Source: Nitrosomonas sp. Nm34 (lineage in GTDB: Bacteria; Pseudomonadota; Gammaproteobacteria; Burkholderiales; Nitrosomonadaceae). From it: a stretch of 60,350 bases of DNA. The notes below the pieces were generated by a model. The model saw only the letters and a program-made list of their open reading frames with translations, was not told the DNA's origin and ran no database searches. Location of the stretch: contig NZ_FORD01000020.1 of assembly GCF_900113925.1 (NCBI RefSeq), forward strand, positions 1 through 60,350, read 5' to 3'. Below, piece by piece: positions 52,806 through 60,350 of the stretch (its first letter is position 1; the number at the start of each line of letters is the position of its first letter). The position numbers and the translations under genes were made by a program.

Positions 52806-53805
52806 CTGCAACGCCAGGAATGTTCTCACCATCGTTACCGGGGTGGCCGGATTTATTGGCATGCATCTGACTCAGGCGCTGCTCGCGCGTGGGGAGCAGG
52901 TCGTGGGCGTGGATAACCTCAATGACTACTACGATCCTGTACTTAAAGAGGCGCGGCTGGCGCAGTTACAGACTCATTCCGCTTTTACGTTTGAGCGCAT
53001 GGATATTACGCATCAAACAAAGTTTGCTGCCTTAGTCGCGCGGTTGCACCCCACCCGTATCGTGCATCTGGCAGCACAAGTGGGCGTACGCTATTCCATT
53101 ACGCAGCCGCAGGCTTTTATCGATGCCAACCTGAGTGGTTTTCTCAACGTACTGGAAGCAGCACGTCATCTGCAGCACGAAGGGAGATTCACCCATCTGG
53201 TCTATGCCTCCAGCTCCAGTGTGTATGGTGCCAACAGCAAGGTACCTTTCTCGGTGGAAGATCGAGTAGACACGCCCGTGAGTCTGTATGCGGTTTCCAA
53301 GCGCGCCAACGAATTGATGGCGCAGGTTTACGCGCGCCAGTTTGGTGTTGCCGCGACGGGTTTGCGCATTTTCACAGGATATGGTCCTTGGGGTCGACCT
53401 GACATGGCAGCCTTTAAGTTTACCCGTGCAATTTTAGCGGGGGAGCCGATTGATGTTTACAATCACGGCCAGCTGCAGCGCGATTTCACCTACATTGATG
53501 ACATCATTAGCGGTATGCTGGCCGTGCTGGATCATCCCCCGCCTGCGGTGGAGGGCGTGCCTCATGCCCTCTACAATATTGGTAACCATCAGCCTGAGTT
53601 ACTCTTGCGCTTTATTGAGGTGTTGGCTCAAGCGCTGGACCGTACTCCGAGGTTGAATCTGCTGCCGATGCAACCGGGTGACGTGCTGACTACTTACGCT
53701 GACACCACGCCGCTACAGCGTGATTTCGACTGGCGTTCTACCACAACAATTGAGCAGGGTTTGCCGCGTTTTGTGGCCTGGTACCGTGAACACTATCAGG
53801 TTTGA
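52789..53805 (+). CDS. NAD-dependent sugar epimerase (UDP-glucuronate 4-epimerase-like)
   Basis: The start is a GTG at 52789 or 52780, inside the end of ugd (overlap of about 17-26 bases), so translation is probably coupled. The protein is an extended SDR: GVAGFIGMHLTQALLARGEQ (NAD motif), the active-site YASSSSVYG region, YAVSKRANELMA (catalytic Tyr-x3-Lys), and GLRIFTGYGPWGRPDMA. The GxxGxxGxH pattern and DYYDPVLKEARLAQL match UDP-GlcA 4-epimerases, which yield UDP-GalA. With ugd it would make UDP-GlcA and UDP-GalA. Specificity is inferred from resemblance, not proved. Confidence 0.9.
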   Translation: MDTATSCNARNVLTIVTGVAGFIGMHLTQALLARGEQVVGVDNLNDYYDPVLKEARLAQLQTHSAFTFERMDITHQTKFAALVARLHPTRIVHLAAQVGVRYSITQPQAFIDANLSGFLNVLEAARHLQHEGRFTHLVYASSSSVYGANSKVPFSVEDRVDTPVSLYAVSKRANELMAQVYARQFGVAATGLRIFTGYGPWGRPDMAAFKFTRAILAGEPIDVYNHGQLQRDFTYIDDIISGMLAVLDHPPPAVEGVPHALYNIGNHQPELLLRFIEVLAQALDRTPRLNLLPMQPGDVLTTYADTTPLQRDFDWRSTTTIEQGLPRFVAWYREHYQV

Positions 53806-53913
53806 TCAGCAAGCATTGCCTGGCCGTCACTTCGGCCTCTGCGCTTTTTGGTCATATCGCTCGCTAAGCAAGCGCCGAGTAAGTATTGCTATACGATACA
53901 ACGCTTTGCTGAT

Positions 53914-55101
53914 ATGAGACATAATTACCCAATCGAGCAGCATCGACTGCGCATCGCGGTGTTCTTGTCCGGTTTAAGCGGCGGCGGTGCCCAACGGCGT
54001 AGTCTGCTACTTGCACGAGGTTTCGTGGAACGCGGCTGCGCGGTCGACGTGGTCGTGGTGCGTGATGAAGGCCCCTTTCGTGCCGCAGTACCAGCCGGTG
54101 CGAGATTATTCGTACTCGAGTCTTATGCGATTGATTTGCCGATCATCCGCAGCTTCAAAGGGCTGTGGGTGATGAGCAGCCTATTTGCCTTGGCGCGTTA
54201 TCTTACCGTGGAACGCCCTCACGTTGTGCTGTCCACTTCGATTCCTGCCAACCTGGCTGCTTTATGGGGAAGAGCGTGGTCGCAGATGCGCATCCCGATC
54301 GTGATCACCGCCAATCTTAATCTCACAAAGGCGACGGCAAAATGGGGGGGATTGATTGCGAAGCTACTGCGCTGGCTGATTGCGCGTGCCTATAACCGCG
54401 CACAAGCAGTCATCGCTATTTCACGTGGCGTGGCTGAAGACCTTATGACAGTCACCGGCATTCCCCGGGAGCGCGTATTCCAGATTTACAATCCCATCGA
54501 CCTCGATCTTGTGGCCCGCCTGTCGTGCGAAACGATCCAGCATCCTTGGCTGAGCACCGGTGCGCCCCCTGTCGTGCTCGCGGTCGGAAAACTCAAATTG
54601 CAGAAGGATTATCCCACGCTCATGCGGGCCTTTGCACGCGTGCATACCAAGCGCAAGATGCATCTGGTCATCTTGGGCGAAGGCGAAGAGCGTGCGCGCA
54701 TTGAACATCTCATCAGGGAGCTTGGTATCGAAAATGACGTGTACCTGCCCGGCTTTGTTGAGAACCCTTTCGCGTGGATGGCGCGTGCTTCGGTTTTTGT
54801 GCTGGCGTCTGCCTGGGAGGGTTTCAGCAATGTATTGCTTGAGGCACTTGCCTGCGGTTGCACGGTAGTGAGCACGGACTGCCCAAGCGGTCCGCGCGAA
54901 ATTCTCGCCGACGGCAAATTCGGCTATCTGGTCCCGGTCGGAAATGATGCAGCACTAGCCGATGCGATCCTGGCCACCTTATCAGCACCATCACCGCGTG
55001 AGCATTCAATCGCACGCGCGACAGAGTTCAGCTTCGACATCGCCATAGAACGCTACCTTGCGGTGCTCCGCGGCGTGTGTGCGCTCAGAGAGGAGAATTG
55101 A
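53914..55101 (+). CDS. GT4-family glycosyltransferase, first of two paralogues
   Basis: ATG 53914 (MRHNYPIEQHRLRIAVFLSG) is preferred to an upstream TTG. A GT-B enzyme: an N-terminal GGGAQRRSLLLARGF acceptor-side loop, a linker, and the C-terminal donor site with VGKLKLQKDYPTLMRAFARV, LGEGEERARIEHLI, then EGFSNVLLEALACG (E-x7-E, the GT4 signature). Retaining enzymes use UDP- or GDP-sugars. It is followed by a close paralogue one base after its stop. The TTG or ATG start is uncertain by 22 residues. Part of the UDP-sugar cluster. Confidence 0.9.
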   Translation: MRHNYPIEQHRLRIAVFLSGLSGGGAQRRSLLLARGFVERGCAVDVVVVRDEGPFRAAVPAGARLFVLESYAIDLPIIRSFKGLWVMSSLFALARYLTVERPHVVLSTSIPANLAALWGRAWSQMRIPIVITANLNLTKATAKWGGLIAKLLRWLIARAYNRAQAVIAISRGVAEDLMTVTGIPRERVFQIYNPIDLDLVARLSCETIQHPWLSTGAPPVVLAVGKLKLQKDYPTLMRAFARVHTKRKMHLVILGEGEERARIEHLIRELGIENDVYLPGFVENPFAWMARASVFVLASAWEGFSNVLLEALACGCTVVSTDCPSGPREILADGKFGYLVPVGNDAALADAILATLSAPSPREHSIARATEFSFDIAIERYLAVLRGVCALREEN

Positions 55102-55102
55102 T

Positions 55103-56296
55103 ATGCGCATCGCGCTATTTATCTACAGCCTGCGCGGTGGCGGTGCCCAGCAGCGCGCCCTTACGCTCGCCAATGGTTTCGCTGCGAGAGGGCATGCTGT
55201 CGATCTCGTGGTCATTGCTGACGATAACGCTGGCATCGCGCTACATCCCCGCGTGCGAGTCGTTGTGCTCAAGCAGGGCTGGCGCCATTTCTTCGAGAGA
55301 CTCAACCGGCGCATCAATCTGCGTGGGCTGTTTACTGCCTGCGCCATACCGGCGTTGGCGCGCTATCTCCGAGACGAGCACCCTGAGGTGTTGCTTTCAG
55401 GTGCGAGTCACGTCAATTTGGTGGCTACATTTGCGCGCCGTTGCTCCAAGATGAATATTCCCCTCGTTCTGCGTGCGAGTAATTACCCTTCTGGTAATAT
55501 CCGCTGGTGGCCACCGTTTGAGCAAGCGATCCACCGCTTACTGCGCTGGACACTCGGCGTTATTTATCCGTGGGCAGATCACATTATTGCCGTCTCCCAA
55601 GGGGTGGCGCGCGAGGTACAGCGCCTCGCCGGTTTGCCAGACCATCGCGTCAGCACGATCTATAATCCCGTGGTTGGTCCTTACATTGCACACCGTGCCG
55701 CGCAACCTGTCAACCATGTTTGGGTCACCGACCGCTCTGTTCCGTTGATCATTGCTGTGGGTCGCCTGACCGTTCAGAAAGACTATCCAACCCTGATTCG
55801 TGCTTTTGCACGCGTGCGCGCCGTGCGTGCGGCGCACTTGGTGATTCTGGGTGAAGGGCGCCAACGCCACAAGCTCGAGAAGCTCATGCATGAGCTCCGA
55901 CTCGATACTGATGCCGCGCTTTTGGGCCATGTGGACAATCCGTTTGCCTGGATGTCGAAGGCAGCTGTGCTCGTGTTGTCTTCTGCGTGGGAGGGATTAC
56001 CGGGTGTGTTAATCGAGGCGCTAGCGTGTGGCTGTCCAGTCGTGTCGACCGACTGTCCGAGTGGTCCGCATGAGATACTGGAGGGCGGCATCATCGGTCC
56101 CCTGGTACCGGTGCACGACGACCGGGCACTCGCCGCAGCCATCCTTAAGCTGCTCGCGGCACCGCCCGCACGTGCCAAGCTCCTTCGTCGGGCTGAGGAT
56201 TTTCGTATTGATGCCGGGGTTGATGCCTATTTGCGTGTACTCGCGGCTCAAGTCGCCGCACGGGGCGTTTCCTCTGGGCCAAGCAGCACCGCATGA
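55103..56296 (+). CDS. GT4-family glycosyltransferase, second paralogue
   Basis: ATG 55103 with GAGAGGAG upstream begins MRIALFIYSLRGGGAQQRAL, aligned with its neighbour's GGGAQRR segment. The donor-site signature is EGLPGVLIEALACGCPVVST. Closely related to the preceding gene (same layout, many identical blocks), indicating a tandem duplication. Its 3' end overlaps the last 49 bases of the convergent ABC exporter, an unusually tight arrangement. Probably adds the next residue to the same glycan. Confidence 0.92.
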   Translation: MRIALFIYSLRGGGAQQRALTLANGFAARGHAVDLVVIADDNAGIALHPRVRVVVLKQGWRHFFERLNRRINLRGLFTACAIPALARYLRDEHPEVLLSGASHVNLVATFARRCSKMNIPLVLRASNYPSGNIRWWPPFEQAIHRLLRWTLGVIYPWADHIIAVSQGVAREVQRLAGLPDHRVSTIYNPVVGPYIAHRAAQPVNHVWVTDRSVPLIIAVGRLTVQKDYPTLIRAFARVRAVRAAHLVILGEGRQRHKLEKLMHELRLDTDAALLGHVDNPFAWMSKAAVLVLSSAWEGLPGVLIEALACGCPVVSTDCPSGPHEILEGGIIGPLVPVHDDRALAAAILKLLAAPPARAKLLRRAEDFRIDAGVDAYLRVLAAQVAARGVSSGPSSTA

Positions 56297-57963
56297 CCCG
56301 ACTCAAGCCGGTAAGTTTGGTCTGCCAGAAAAAGTGGCGTTTGCTGATGTGAGACGGCAAGGATGGTAACCTGACCGCGCAGTCCTGCTACCATCTGCCA
56401 TACCGCTTCCTCGCTGGCAGTATCCAGCATTGAAGTGGGTTCGTCCAGGATGAGGAGCAGCGGACGACGCACAAGGGCGCGCGCAATCGCAATGCGCTGG
56501 CGTTCCCCTCCCGAGAGTTTGGCACCAAGCTCGCCGGCATTGCTGTCCATGCCTTGTGGCAAGTTTGCGATGAATGGCCACGCACCACAGCGTCGCAGCG
56601 CGTCCTCGATGTCTGCGCGACCGATTGCTGGATCACCGAGCGAGACGTTTAGCGCGATACTCTCATTAAACAGTATCGTCTCCTGCGGAACATAACCGAT
56701 CATGCGCCGCCATGTGGTCGCATCTAGCTCACCAAGCGGCACGTCATCCACATAGATATCACCTGACTGTGGGCTCACCAGACGAGCCAGCAAATCGATA
56801 ATAGTGGTCTTGCCGGCGCCGGATGGCCCAACAAGGACAGTGAATTTGCTGGCTGGAATGTCGACAGATACCCCATCAAGCACCCTGTGCGTGTCGTGAG
56901 CGAACACTACATCGCGTAGCGTTATGCCGCGTGTGAGGTGTGGTATGGTATCGCCAGTGATCATTTCACGCTCGGCCTCGGCCTTCTCGACGGTCGAGAG
57001 CAGCGACCAGTATGCGCTTTCCTTCTCGGCCATATCCTGGTACTGTCGCTGCGCTTTGTTGAGGCTGGTTAGCATGCGAATAAAGACCAGCGCGAGCATG
57101 AATACTAAGGAAAGGTCGAGGCCAAGCACAACGATGCATACATATACACTAATGGCGACGTAGGACATGAGCGCCATGTCCTGGAGCGCGGCGACTGCTT
57201 CTTTAGTGATGACCTGGCGGCGTAAGGCGGTGTTAAGCTGCTCGGTCTCATTCACAAGTATCGGCGTGACAATCGGCTCGCGTCCCATAACCTTGACGAG
57301 CTTGATGCCGCGAAAGATGTCGATGAGGCGGGTAATGGCATCTTTTTGCAGCGTCGTTTGCAGTGCACCTGCAGCCCGTGTAATGTGAACGAGATGGCTG
57401 AGAATTGAAACAGTGACGATGCCAAGTAGAATCGCCACGCCCGTTGCCGGCGAAGAAGTCATTGCGGCGATGATGGCATAGGCAATCACGATAATTAACT
57501 GAGAGATCATCGTGACGCCCGCTAAATAAGCTTGCGAGGCACGGGTGGCTTCTGCTGCGAATGCGTTGGCGAGCACTCCGACAGGCTGACTCGTGAAATA
57601 GGCCCAGCGCGTATCAAGCAAGGCGCGCAATAAACGCAGTCGCAGATCAGTGGCGACTTGCGCTACAGTGTAGCCGACCTGGCGGTTGGCAACGAGCAGC
57701 AGCGCCGATTTGATCAGCAATGCTACTAAAATTGCCAATAATAGAACAGGTGTGGACGGAGCGAGCCCGATAGACGCCAACACAGGCTCCATTATCTGAG
57801 CAAGGGCTGAATGTTCGCTGGCTGGCCGTTTACCCGCAAGGCTCAGCAGCGGGAGCAAAGTAGAAAACCCAAAACCCTCTACTGCTGCGGCCAGCACCAG
57901 CGAGGCAACCACCAGTGCACTGCGCCATGGATCGCTACGGGAAAAGATGAGCAGCAGTTTCAT
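56248..57963 (-). CDS. ABC exporter, fused permease and ATPase (MsbA/lipid-flippase type)
   Basis: A 571-residue half-transporter with a six-helix N-terminal domain (about residues 15-310) and a nucleotide-binding domain: Walker A GPSGAGKTT (379-387), signature LSGGERQRIAIARAL (483-497), Walker B LLLILDEPTS (502-511), and switch His in VSHQQTP. It functions as a homodimer exporting a lipid-linked or other hydrophobic glycan intermediate. Its position opposite the glycosyltransferases makes export of the cluster product the natural role. The 3' end is antisense to the second GT4 gene. Confidence 0.92.
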   Translation of the reverse strand: MKLLLIFSRSDPWRSALVVASLVLAAAVEGFGFSTLLPLLSLAGKRPASEHSALAQIMEPVLASIGLAPSTPVLLLAILVALLIKSALLLVANRQVGYTVAQVATDLRLRLLRALLDTRWAYFTSQPVGVLANAFAAEATRASQAYLAGVTMISQLIIVIAYAIIAAMTSSPATGVAILLGIVTVSILSHLVHITRAAGALQTTLQKDAITRLIDIFRGIKLVKVMGREPIVTPILVNETEQLNTALRRQVITKEAVAALQDMALMSYVAISVYVCIVVLGLDLSLVFMLALVFIRMLTSLNKAQRQYQDMAEKESAYWSLLSTVEKAEAEREMITGDTIPHLTRGITLRDVVFAHDTHRVLDGVSVDIPASKFTVLVGPSGAGKTTIIDLLARLVSPQSGDIYVDDVPLGELDATTWRRMIGYVPQETILFNESIALNVSLGDPAIGRADIEDALRRCGAWPFIANLPQGMDSNAGELGAKLSGGERQRIAIARALVRRPLLLILDEPTSMLDTASEEAVWQMVAGLRGQVTILAVSHQQTPLFLADQTYRLESGHAVLLGPEETPRAAT

Positions 57964-58092
57964 GAAGCAGACCTGTTATGACGCCTTCAAAAGATGCTCT
58001 GCCAATCCGGGTTTCTGCGCACCACATCATACTGGCGGTGTGCTTCAAGATGTCGTTTCATGTATGCTCCGTTTTGAATAGTTGCTAATATT
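57964..58092. other. ABC exporter upstream region
   Basis: Short AT-rich gap containing the leftward promoter; nothing else seen. Confidence 0.35.
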
Positions 58093-58195
58093 ATTCCATT
58101 TCTAAATCCAAACTGATTTTGTCGGCTTCACCTTGCCGTATGATTGAAACTGTCTGCGGCTCGCCTTCGCGTCATGTTTGATTTGGAAATGGAAT
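58093..58195 (+). repeat. PEE, copy L
   Basis: ATTCCATTTCTAAATCCAAA and GTTTGATTTGGAAATGGAAT; the last copy in the window, beside the nucleotidyltransferase gene. Confidence 0.85.
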
Positions 58196-58278
58196 GACTA
58201 CAAGCATATACCGTACCTCAGACAAGGAATAGCTCCTTATGAAAAACATTTTATTACAAAGGATAGAGGGGATAGCGC

Positions 58279-59073
58279 GTGACTCAACACACATCTTATG
58301 CTGCTGTGGTGCTTGCAGCAGACCGCACCGCCAACGATGCGGTTGCCAGCCAAGCAGACGTTGCCTGTAAAGCGTTTGCTCCTGTTGCTGGCACACCCAT
58401 GATTATCCGTGTGCTCGATGCATTGGCTGCGACTCACAGGGTGCAATCGATCATCCTATGCGGCCCGCCCAAAGCCTTACTGCCGCAATGTCCTGAGCTA
58501 GTCAAACGTATCGCAAGCGGACAGATCGTCTGGGTCGCCAACGAGAATTCACCTAGCCGCAGTGCAGATAAAGCGCTGGCGCAAGTGGATGAGCACACAC
58601 GCGTGTTGCTGACCACAGCTGATCATGCGCTCCTTACGCCAGAAATCGTACAGTATTTTCTGGAGGCATCGAGCGCGGCGGATTGTGATGTGACAGTGGG
58701 GATGACCGATCATGAACTCATCAAAGCCGTTTTCCCAGGACGCAAGAAAACAGTCATCCGCTTACGGGATGGGAATTTCTGTGGTTGTAATTTATATACC
58801 TTCAATCAACAGGGTCGTGAACTGATTTCATTTTGGCGCAGAGCGGAAGAACAACGCAAACGACCTTGGCGGCTGGTCGGCCGGGTCCTGGGCTGGCGAG
58901 CCGTATTGAGTTATTTGTTTGGATTTTTAACGATGACGCAAGCGCTGAAAAGTGTTTCGGCCAAAACGGGTGTAAGAATACAGGCGATTAGACTTCCGTT
59001 TGCAGAAGCGGGGATTGATGTCGATAAGGCTGAGGATTTGCAGTTGGTAGAGTCTCACTTAAATAAACAATGA
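58279..59073 (+). CDS. MobA-like nucleotidyltransferase
   Basis: A 264-residue protein starting at GTG 58279 (GAGGGGATAG upstream). The N-terminal AAVVLAADRTAND then CKAFAPVAGTPMIIRVLDAL fits a MobA-like/NTP transferase Rossmann fold, but the usual GGxGxRxG-KxL loop is degenerate (no GG). TTADHALLTPEIVQYFLEAS carries a metal-site Asp. The substrate (molybdopterin, sugar-1-phosphate) cannot be assigned. The neighbourhood suggests a sugar-1-phosphate or lipid-linked substrate. The tail VDKAEDLQLVESHL is normal for the family. Confidence 0.8.
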   Translation: MTQHTSYAAVVLAADRTANDAVASQADVACKAFAPVAGTPMIIRVLDALAATHRVQSIILCGPPKALLPQCPELVKRIASGQIVWVANENSPSRSADKALAQVDEHTRVLLTTADHALLTPEIVQYFLEASSAADCDVTVGMTDHELIKAVFPGRKKTVIRLRDGNFCGCNLYTFNQQGRELISFWRRAEEQRKRPWRLVGRVLGWRAVLSYLFGFLTMTQALKSVSAKTGVRIQAIRLPFAEAGIDVDKAEDLQLVESHLNKQ

Positions 59074-59519
59074 AGTATTTTGTCTGAGACAGCCGGTACA
59101 GCCAGTAACAAATTCCGCAGTGATTTTCAAGAAGAAATTGTGTGAACTACGCTTCAACAAATCTATAATGACTTCACTGACCGCTATGAGCGGCAGCGAG
59201 GCCATCATAATATTTGACTTATCAGGGACAGACCACGGTTTGGGTTATGGGGGCAACAGATTGCAGGATTCTGGTTTTATAACCTTATATACCGTTACCC
59301 AGCTTTGCTAAGTGCTTCCCGATGTCCCGGTGTCTGGCGATATACTTATTGCTTAAAGAGTCCATTACTCAGCGTATTGCGCTATTCGTCTCCGTCAGAT
59401 TATTTTATCAGCGCTGACTTCAATTCATAACAGAACAGCTCGCAGTAAGCTTTCAGCCAGTCAAACCATGGTCTATCTATTTGTTACTCTATTCTCCTAT
59501 CAACTTACGCTCAACTGAG
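59074..59519. other. Gap with a possible RAYT-type terminus
   Basis: GGGACAGACC at about 59225 matches the short RAYT-type terminus at 22643, but no partner end is recognised. No gene supported. Confidence 0.35.
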
Positions 59520-60056
59520 TTATTTGTTACGAGCTGGCGTAAAAGGTTTCGGCTTGGTAGGGATCTCGGTATCGCTAAACGTTTTCAAATACGCCACGAT
59601 GGCATCCTCTTCCTCTGAGGTTAACCCAAGATTACCAAGAATCGGTCCCCCGCGAGCGGTATTTTCCGGTTGTTCTGCTGCGGGCCAGCATTTATTCGCC
59701 AGTGCCTTCTCTTCCGTGTCTACCCCTAATTCGGGAGGACACACGGTGGCGCTCGTATTATAGAAATTTACGAAACCCTTGAGACTCTTGAAGAAACCAT
59801 TATGTGCATAGGCCTTCACGAAAGAGGGATTGGGTCGAGTATCCACATTGCGCAGGGTCGGAGTCTTCCAAAAGCCACGGTGAGCCGGGTCGTTGGTGGT
59901 ATCACTCAGGCCATCGTCTGGGTTTGTAGGGTTGAACTGTCCGATCTCGGGATTGGGCGGTGTGCCTATATTATGATAACTAAAATCAGTGTACAGCTGA
60001 GTAGGCTCCGTCCCATCCGAAGGATTCGGACCAAAAGGAGAATTGCCACTATAGCC
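59520..60056 (-). pseudogene. Cytochrome c peroxidase/MauG-like protein, N-terminus removed by IS630
   Basis: The minus frame is continuous from the IS630 junction through YTDFSYHNIGTPPNPEIGQF, HRGFWKTPTLRNVDTRPNPS, FVKAYAHNGFFKSLKGFVNF and LTSEEEDAIVAYLKTFSDTE to the stop. These are conserved C-terminal regions of diheme cytochrome c peroxidases (RGFWKTPTLRNV; the AHNG segment carries a heme ligand region). The N-terminal signal peptide, the CxxCH heme sites and about half of the protein are missing, replaced by an IS630 end at 60057. Loss of function is likely. The intact gene would have detoxified H2O2 in the periplasm. Confidence 0.85.
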
Positions 60057-60350
60057 TAACCAGTTAAGAATGATTCAGAATGTATAGGTTTTGAAGAGCA
60101 TCTCAACGGTCTGGTTTTGTTGTCTACGCAGTGCTTTGGCCTGTGCCCATTTATGTTTAATAGGGTTAAGATCAGGAGAATAAGCGGGCAAATATTCAAG
60201 GGTGTGCCCAGCGTTTTGTATGGCCTCTTGCGTATCCTGCCTCTTATGGAAAGTGGCATTGTCCATCACAACGACGGCATATGACGGCAATTCAGGCAAC
60301 AGGTCCTGCATCGCCCATTCGTGAAACACATCCGCATTGATATTGAGTGC
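60057..60350 (-). mobile_element. IS630-family element (left end, continues beyond the window)
   Basis: The end TAACCAGTTAAGAATGATTC begins at 60057 with a TA dinucleotide, as expected of IS630/Tc1-type insertion into TA. A fragment of the same element lies at 14909. Confidence 0.85.
60075..60350 (-). CDS. IS630 transposase, C-terminal part (runs off the window)
   Basis: The frame reads ALNINADVFHEWAMQDLLPE, then VVVMDNATFHKRQDTQEAIQ, and LEYLPAYSPDLNPIKHKWAQ, the catalytic DDE_3 core: Asp of VMDNATFH and the last acidic residue in SPDLNPIE, which here reads IKHKW. The Glu of the usual 'NPIEHKW' is Lys, so this copy may be inactive; the remnant at 14909 preserves Glu there. The N-terminal HTH domain lies outside. 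It cuts the cytochrome c peroxidase gene. Confidence 0.85.
   Translation of the reverse strand, partial: ALNINADVFHEWAMQDLLPELPSYAVVVMDNATFHKRQDTQEAIQNAGHTLEYLPAYSPDLNPIKHKWAQAKALRRQQNQTVEMLFKTYTF

Noticed and set aside
19536..58195. PEE copies as a CRISPR array.
   Set aside because: Spacing is irregular (210 bases to over 8 kb), the unit is 100 bp, and genes lie between; the array expected for the Cas9 is not in the window.
1..60350. tRNA or rRNA genes.
   Set aside because: No tRNA cloverleaf or rRNA segment recognised on either strand by eye; a covariance-model scan would be needed to exclude one.

Overview
The window looks like a chromosomal stretch of a betaproteobacterium, most likely an ammonia oxidiser of the Nitrosomonas group. 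This is an inference from protein families (a Neisseria-like type II-C Cas9 with matching tracrRNA, a P3A proton ATPase, KGG, CsbD and DUF3309 stress proteins, UDP-sugar and glycan genes). No amo, hao or rRNA marker is present, so the genus stays provisional. Base composition is uneven: 5-10 kb is AT-rich accessory DNA, while the glycan genes at 51-58 kb are clearly GC-richer.

1-20 kb is accessory and heavily remodelled. It opens with the N-terminal 491 codons of a type II-C cas9 (minus strand, running off the left edge). A divergent tracrRNA gene follows, whose 5' part folds onto its own anti-repeat. Then come phage or plasmid-type small genes, three decayed REP-associated tyrosine transposase (RAYT) elements with matching inverted termini, two short non-autonomous relatives of them, and debris of ISL3, IS5, IS630 and another IS family. 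Scattered gene relics include the tail of a thermonuclease and the N-terminal domain of an Mrr-type protein. Intact genes include a secreted protein, a GNAT acetyltransferase and a divergent HxlR regulator/GST-like pair with a palindromic intergenic region.

13-31 kb holds many general stress or envelope functions: a KGG-repeat protein, a four-helix membrane protein, DUF202, a P3A H+-ATPase, CsbD, relics of a BON protein, a catalase-family protein and a fatty-acid desaturase, DUF3309, an MscS-like channel, an AI-2E-type permease, a FAD oxidoreductase fused to a Rieske domain, a charged coiled-coil envelope protein, an SGNH hydrolase and a NUDIX hydrolase.

31-48 kb is mostly housekeeping or core-like: yajQ, a BaiN/HI0933-type flavoprotein, ppa, an alpha/beta hydrolase, then a co-directional run of cysteine desulfurase, sugar/choline-type nucleotidyltransferase, HIT-like protein, desaturase and phosphoglycerate-mutase-like protein. 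A ketoacyl synthase/ACP pair follows, converging on glgC.

48-59 kb is carbohydrate metabolism and export: a GH38 alpha-mannosidase, UDP-glucose dehydrogenase, a UDP-glucuronate-epimerase-like enzyme, two tandem paralogous GT4 glycosyltransferases, a convergent ABC exporter and a MobA-like nucleotidyltransferase. Together they suggest synthesis and export of a uronic-acid-containing glycan. The right edge carries a cytochrome c peroxidase (MauG-like) gene cut by an IS630-family element.

The most striking pattern is a ~100-bp element with ~20-bp terminal inverted repeats, present in twelve intergenic copies between 19.5 and 58.2 kb, eleven in the same orientation. It encodes no protein. One copy has matched changes in both terminal arms.
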